A stretch of DNA of 64,000 nucleotides. Origin: Pontibacter kalidii (GTDB taxonomy: Bacteria; Bacteroidota; Bacteroidia; Cytophagales; Hymenobacteraceae). Below, piece after piece: positions 60,038 to 64,000 of this stretch; the stretch's first letter is position 1, and every line of letters begins with the position of its first letter. The notes below the pieces were generated by a model. The model saw only the letters and a list, made by a program, of their open reading frames with translations. It ran no database searches and was not told the origin of the DNA. A program made the translations under genes and the position numbers. Where the stretch lies: the NCBI RefSeq assembly GCF_026278245.1, contig NZ_CP111080.1, positions 1-64,000 on the forward strand, in the 5' to 3' direction.

Positions 60038-61944
60038 CATTAGAGCCAGAAGTACAGGAAATTTTCCAGTGCATTGATAACAATTGTAACTTTTTATTAA
60101 GCGGAGGTGCGGGAAGCGGAAAAACTTTTTCTTTGGTCCAGGTTATCAGACAGGTAATTATCGAAAACCCAACTGCCAAAGTCGCTTGCATGACATATAC
60201 TAATGCGGCAGTTAAAGAAATTGAAGAACGTGTAAACCATAAGAATCTAAATGTGTCTACTATTCACGACTTTTTATGGGATAATATCAAGCATTTTCAG
60301 AAGGAGCTAAAATCTGCCATTATTACATTAGCGAATGATGTAGAAGCTAAAATTTCTATCGATGAAGGAAGAGCTATTCCGGCCGATTATTTTAATAATC
60401 TTGAAAAAGGGGTTCAATACAAAGAGTACTTAAAACTCAAAGAGGGAATTATTTCTCATGACGAATTATTGATCATAGCGAATTTCCTTTTCGAAAATCA
60501 CCCAAAGCTTAGCTCTATCGTTAAAGATAAATTCCAGTTTATTTTCATTGACGAATACCAAGATACAAGCAAGTCAGTCGTTGCTATTTTCTTAAATCAC
60601 TTCAGAAAAAGCCAGAAGAAAAACCTTATCGGGTTCTTTGGAGATGCCATGCAATCAATTTATGATGATGGTATTGGGAACCTAGATGAATACAAGGGAG
60701 ATGCAGCAGATATGGTCCGTGAGGTCAAGAAAACACAAAATAGAAGAAGCCCCCTAAAAATAATTGAATTGGCTAACAGATTAAGAACGGATGGAATAGT
60801 ACAGGAGCCTTCAATTGATGAGGGTGCACCGAACATGGTAGCTGGACAGGTAAAAGAAGGCAATATTCTGTTTATTCATTCAAATAATGGTGATGTTGCA
60901 GCAGTAAAGCAGTACTTGACTCATAACCACAATTGGGATTTTAGCAATGCCAAGGAAACTAAAGAATTAAATCTTACCCATAACCTAATTGCTGATAAAG
61001 CTGGTTTCCGGACGCTGATGGATATTTATGATAGTGATCCAGTGATTGGGTTGAAGAATGATATCTTAAATAAAATCAAAAACAGCAATAAGAAAGGTTT
61101 ATCTGAGATTGAGATAACCGAAGATGATAGTTTTGATACTGTTGTTAATAAACTTCAACTAAAGAATAAGCAAAGGCAACTCAAAAAGGAGTTACTGCTT
61201 CAAGATGACAATAACGCCAATCTTTATAACCAATTGAAGCACAAGCCTTTCTCAGAAGTTAAAAAAATCTATCTGTCTAAAGACGCCTTAATTGACGACA
61301 AAAAGCAAGATGAAAATGGCGATCACAAAAAAGGGTCAAAACGTGACAGTTTGATAAAACACCTCTTTAAGATCCAAAGTAATATCGTGTTATACAAAAC
61401 TGGGCGATACAACGAGTTTCTTAGAGTTACTGATTATAGATACAAAATTAACCAAGTTACAGATAAGCGGACTTTAAAAAATAATATTGAAAGTTTAGTC
61501 AATGTAGGTAATAAAACAATCGAGGAAGTAATCAATGATGCTCATGAAAGAGGTATTTGCCTAATAGATGATACGTTAGAGAAGTTTATAGTAAAGAATG
61601 AGTACTTATATAATAGGGTAAAAGAAGTTCAATTTGAAGAATTTCAAAAGTTGTATGACTACTTGGAAGGTAAAACTCCTTTCTCTACACAACACAAAAC
61701 TAAAGGAACAGAATTTAATAATGTACTTGTTGTTTTAGACAACGGGGGCTGGAATAACTACAACTTTGAAAATCTATTTCTAAACACAGGTAAAGAAAGC
61801 GTTCTCAAAAGAACACAAAAAATATTTTATGTTTGCTGTACCCGGGCAAAAGAAAATTTGGTGGTTTTCTATCATAACCCTAGTAAGCAAGTGATAGTTT
61901 CTGCAACTGAGTGGTTTGGAGCTAAAAATATTGTAGCCATTTAA
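60019..61944 (+). CDS. gajB: UvrD-like helicase, GajB-like
   Basis: The 641-aa product is a superfamily 1 helicase: Walker A SGGAGSGKTFS (about 29-39), motif Ia CMTYTNAAVKEI, motif II FIFIDEYQDTS (about 174-184), GDAMQSIY (motif III), HKTKGTEFNNVLVV (about 557) and the motif VI segment FYVCCTRAKENL. It overlaps the gajA-like gene by 19 bp, as in Gabija operons. It is larger than the roughly 500-aa canonical GajB owing to a charged insertion (about 320-480). Confidence 0.85.
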   Translation: MVKERLTLEPEVQEIFQCIDNNCNFLLSGGAGSGKTFSLVQVIRQVIIENPTAKVACMTYTNAAVKEIEERVNHKNLNVSTIHDFLWDNIKHFQKELKSAIITLANDVEAKISIDEGRAIPADYFNNLEKGVQYKEYLKLKEGIISHDELLIIANFLFENHPKLSSIVKDKFQFIFIDEYQDTSKSVVAIFLNHFRKSQKKNLIGFFGDAMQSIYDDGIGNLDEYKGDAADMVREVKKTQNRRSPLKIIELANRLRTDGIVQEPSIDEGAPNMVAGQVKEGNILFIHSNNGDVAAVKQYLTHNHNWDFSNAKETKELNLTHNLIADKAGFRTLMDIYDSDPVIGLKNDILNKIKNSNKKGLSEIEITEDDSFDTVVNKLQLKNKQRQLKKELLLQDDNNANLYNQLKHKPFSEVKKIYLSKDALIDDKKQDENGDHKKGSKRDSLIKHLFKIQSNIVLYKTGRYNEFLRVTDYRYKINQVTDKRTLKNNIESLVNVGNKTIEEVINDAHERGICLIDDTLEKFIVKNEYLYNRVKEVQFEEFQKLYDYLEGKTPFSTQHKTKGTEFNNVLVVLDNGGWNNYNFENLFLNTGKESVLKRTQKIFYVCCTRAKENLVVFYHNPSKQVIVSATEWFGAKNIVAI

Positions 61945-62052
61945 AAAGTAAATCCTACCACTAAATTGAGATAAATATTGGTTGCTGCCTATAACATCAG
62001 TGCTACTCTCACTCCTATTGTATAAATTTAGCCTTTTTATAAAGGCTATACC

Positions 62053-62631
62053 ATGGGAGAATACACAACTGCAGCAGATGATAACCTGTTAGGCATAGCC
62101 GACAAAGCACAGCTCAACGAACTGGAGGCAAAGGGAGTGCTGCGAGCAGAGGAGTACATGCTGGACCTGGACTTTCCAGTCGAAATCACTACCAGCCTCA
62201 TTTTAGATATTCATAGAACTGCATTCGGTGAAGTTTATGAGTGGGCGGGAAAGTGGAGAAACAAGGATTTACAGGTAGGGTCCTATACGCCACCAAGGTT
62301 CTTTGATATTCCCCGCCTAATGTCGGAGTTTATCTATGACCTCAACTACCGGCTACAGAACTTAGATAACAATAACACAAATACATTGGTGAGGGATCTG
62401 GCTTGGGCGCATCACAAGATGGTGCACATACACCCCTTTGTGAACGGTAACGGCCGCTCAGCACGCCTGATTACGGACCTATTGGCTTACATGCACGGCT
62501 ATCAAAGTGTGGAGCTGTATCAACGAGAAGGGGATGGCAGAAAAAAATATCTGCAAGCCGTGAAGCTTGCAGATACACATGATTTCTCAGAATTGGAGCA
62601 GATGATTAGGGCGCAGCTTAAGCCTTTGTAA
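62053..62631 (+). CDS. Fic-domain protein (AMP-transferase toxin candidate)
   Basis: The 192-aa product has the complete Fic active site HPFVNGNGRSARL (about 135-147), the upstream ILDIHRTAFGEVYEWAGKWR and the flap VGSYTPPRFFDIP. It resembles the Fic proteins called mobile mystery protein B. The active-site helix is intact and no inhibitory (S/T)xxxE(G/N) helix lies within the protein. The convergent 56-codon gene at 62618-62788 supplies such a motif. Fic proteins transfer AMP to targets such as gyrase; target unknown here. Confidence 0.9.
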   Translation: MGEYTTAADDNLLGIADKAQLNELEAKGVLRAEEYMLDLDFPVEITTSLILDIHRTAFGEVYEWAGKWRNKDLQVGSYTPPRFFDIPRLMSEFIYDLNYRLQNLDNNNTNTLVRDLAWAHHKMVHIHPFVNGNGRSARLITDLLAYMHGYQSVELYQREGDGRKKYLQAVKLADTHDFSELEQMIRAQLKPL

Positions 62632-62788
62632 GCCGCTGCTCCTCCTTCACCTCACTGTATAGCTTCTCCAGGCGGTCTTTGCTTACGCCCTGGTTCTCCA
62701 GCAGCATAGAGCCGTGCACCGACTTTACCACCATCGAGCGCACAAATGCCTCATCCTTCAGCTTTGGGTAACGGTCTCTAAGTTTCAT
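62618..62788 (-). CDS. Tiny Fic antitoxin candidate, FicA-like inhibitory helix
   Basis: A 56-codon gene on the minus strand, convergent with the fic gene and overlapping its end by 14 bp. The product opens MKLRDRYPKLKDEAFVRSMV, then VHGSMLLENQG and ends EEQRLTKA. SMLLEN (residues 27-32) matches the class I Fic inhibitor consensus (S/T)xxxE(G/N), in which the Glu blocks ATP gamma-phosphate binding. Convergent placement is unusual; FicA genes normally precede fic on the same strand. Motif and translation are read directly; the function is inference. Confidence 0.7.
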   Translation of the reverse strand: MKLRDRYPKLKDEAFVRSMVVKSVHGSMLLENQGVSKDRLEKLYSEVKEEQRLTKA

Positions 62789-62797
62789 GGTCTTTTT

Positions 62798-63058
62798 TTA
62801 GTAGAGTACTTGCGGCAATGCTGCTACAATACAAATAGCTGTCATCAACGACGTTAGCAAAGATAGTTGTTTGTACGCTACAAGCAATACCAGTGCCAAT
62901 AATAACAACAATGATAGTGCATACGATAATTCCAATCCAAAAGTTAAAGCTGGCGAAAGTCTGGGTATGGGTATAAACCATAAGGCAAAAAGGATAAAGA
63001 AGCAGAGGGTTCTGTAGAGCCGGGAGGATGCTCTTCTATTGAGGCAGAAGGAACTCAT
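62798..63058 (-). CDS. Small hypothetical membrane protein
   Basis: The 86-aa product would have two or three membrane segments (LCFFILFALWFIPI, ALSLLLLLALVLLVAY, LLTSLMTAICIVAALPQV). It ends 9 bp before the Fic antitoxin candidate on the same strand, so the two may be cotranscribed. No family recognised; coding is supported only by the membrane pattern and spacing. Confidence 0.45.
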   Translation of the reverse strand: MSSFCLNRRASSRLYRTLCFFILFALWFIPIPRLSPALTFGLELSYALSLLLLLALVLLVAYKQLSLLTSLMTAICIVAALPQVLY

Positions 63059-63203
63059 TTCAATGATGCTTGTACAACCGTAGCCTATGAACTGGCTGGA
63101 ACTCTAGAAAAGGGTCTTGCTTGTGCAGTTGAAAGTAAACGTCAGATTATGCATAAAGCTAAGTTTACTTTAACTTACTGTCCGTAAACCTAGTCTCCAA
63201 CCG

Positions 63204-64000
63204 ATGGCGCAACTCTACTCTCCCATATTTTCCAGAAAATACCTCAAATCCAAAGCCCAGAACTTCCACCTGTCCCAGTTCCCAGACCTGGCAAAGAAGC
63301 GGGCATTCATTGAAAAATGGCAGAGTGGTATTAAAAGTGGCAAAATCCTGAAGCAGAAAGAAGAGGAACTGCAGAGTGAGTTCCTGAATATTTTCTTTGG
63401 GGAGGTGCTTGAGTATGTGTATAGCCCAGAGGCAACGAGATGGAACCTAAGCAAAGAGCACAAGTCTGACTCAGACAGTACAAAGGCTGACGGTGCATTG
63501 GGTTATTTCTGGATGTTCGGCAGTGAGCGCAAAGCGGATGTGAGGGCTGTGATTGAGCTGAAGGACGCGCGAACTGATCTTGACAAGCCGCAGAACCGTT
63601 TCCACGACAAGCGCAGCCCCGTGGAACAGGCCTTCAGCTACGTTCCGAAAGCCGGCGGCAACTGCCGCTGGGTACTGGTCAGCAACTTTCTGGAGATAAG
63701 GCTGTACCACCACTCCGATCAGAGCCGCTATGAACAGTTCGATGTGATGCAGCTGCATGAAGAGGCCGAGCTGCTTCGCTTCCTGTTTCAGGTGCACAAG
63801 GACCGACTAATGCTAGAGCACGGGGAGTCGGCAACAGAGCAGCTCTACAGGGAGCGGCAGGCAGAGGAGCAGAAGATCACAAAGAACTTCTATGGGGACT
63901 ATAAGAAAGCACGCCTGGACCTGTTCCGGCATCTACACAGCCAGAACCCGGAGGTACCGGAGCTGACTATATTCCAGAAAACGCAGAAGCTGCTTGATCG
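63204..64000 (+). CDS. Type IIG restriction-modification enzyme, N-terminal part (runs off the window)
   Basis: An uninterrupted frame from ATG 63204 to the window end encodes at least 265 residues opening MAQLYSPIFSRKYLKSKAQN. The nuclease region shows ADGALGYFWMFGSERKADVR, then AVIELKDARTDLD (catalytic ExK), and SPVEQAFSYVPKAGGNCRW followed by VLVSNFLEIRLYH. This is the N-terminal endonuclease half of Eco57I-type single-chain enzymes; the methyltransferase and specificity parts should follow beyond 64000. Partial; activity cannot be judged. Confidence 0.82.
   Translation, partial: MAQLYSPIFSRKYLKSKAQNFHLSQFPDLAKKRAFIEKWQSGIKSGKILKQKEEELQSEFLNIFFGEVLEYVYSPEATRWNLSKEHKSDSDSTKADGALGYFWMFGSERKADVRAVIELKDARTDLDKPQNRFHDKRSPVEQAFSYVPKAGGNCRWVLVSNFLEIRLYHHSDQSRYEQFDVMQLHEEAELLRFLFQVHKDRLMLEHGESATEQLYRERQAEEQKITKNFYGDYKKARLDLFRHLHSQNPEVPELTIFQKTQKLLD

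Noticed and set aside
1..64000. tRNA or rRNA genes
   Set aside because: No cloverleaf or conserved rRNA segments were noticed on reading; absence is not proven without a dedicated search.

Overview
The window looks like part of a conjugative plasmid (or plasmid-derived element) of a Bacteroidota bacterium, most likely a Cytophagales/Hymenobacteraceae-type organism (Pontibacter, Rufibacter or Hymenobacter relatives). The grounds are a Bacteroidetes-type TraE-TraO transfer operon, a MobB-type relaxase, DUF4099/DUF3945 and Toprim accessory genes, AT-rich intergenic DNA, and a CzcA-CzcC fusion typical of the phylum. The taxon is inferred from gene content; no rRNA or tRNA is visible.

Layout. 0-4.1 kb: replication module, with a Rep initiator (N-terminal part frameshifted), twelve 15-bp iterons, a RadC-like JAB protein and an ArdC-like antirestriction protein. 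4.5-8.0 kb: small conserved genes, a MobC-like accessory protein, 18 perfect copies of a 14-bp repeat, and the relaxase. 8.0-21.05 kb: ParA and its partner, then a type IV secretion operon (traE, F, G, I, J, K, L-like, M, N, O), the coupling ATPase and an Xre regulator. 28.4-30.2 kb: DUF4099/3945 and Toprim genes of the same backbone.

21.05-27.6 kb holds the most interesting structure: an integron-like gene cassette array. Six small genes on the minus strand are each followed by an attC-like palindrome, next to an unusual tyrosine recombinase that lacks the IntI-specific insertion and carries a duplicated N-terminal module. For all six cassettes, the 7-bp core before the gene is the exact complement of the 7-bp core after it, which is the signature of integron cassette excision and integration. 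An IS110 element, with a probable bridge RNA, has landed in a CTAACGTTAG palindrome inside one cassette.

31-53.6 kb is a heavy-metal cargo region: MarR regulator, IS256 element, histidine phosphatase, CDF exporter, L,D-transpeptidase, dihydrolipoyl dehydrogenase, two P1B ATPases, CzcB plus a CzcA-CzcC fusion, DUF6660, a Cys-rich protein, MerTP and an ArsR repressor with a clear operator. Two decayed genes (HXXEE membrane protein, ZIP transporter) lie between.

53.6-64 kb is a defence island on the plus strand: a DUF6035 nuclease-like protein, an AbiEi/AbiEii toxin-antitoxin pair, a Gabija-like GajA/GajB pair, a Fic protein with a tiny convergent antitoxin (56 aa, FicA-type inhibitory motif), and the start of a type IIG restriction-modification enzyme that runs off the window.
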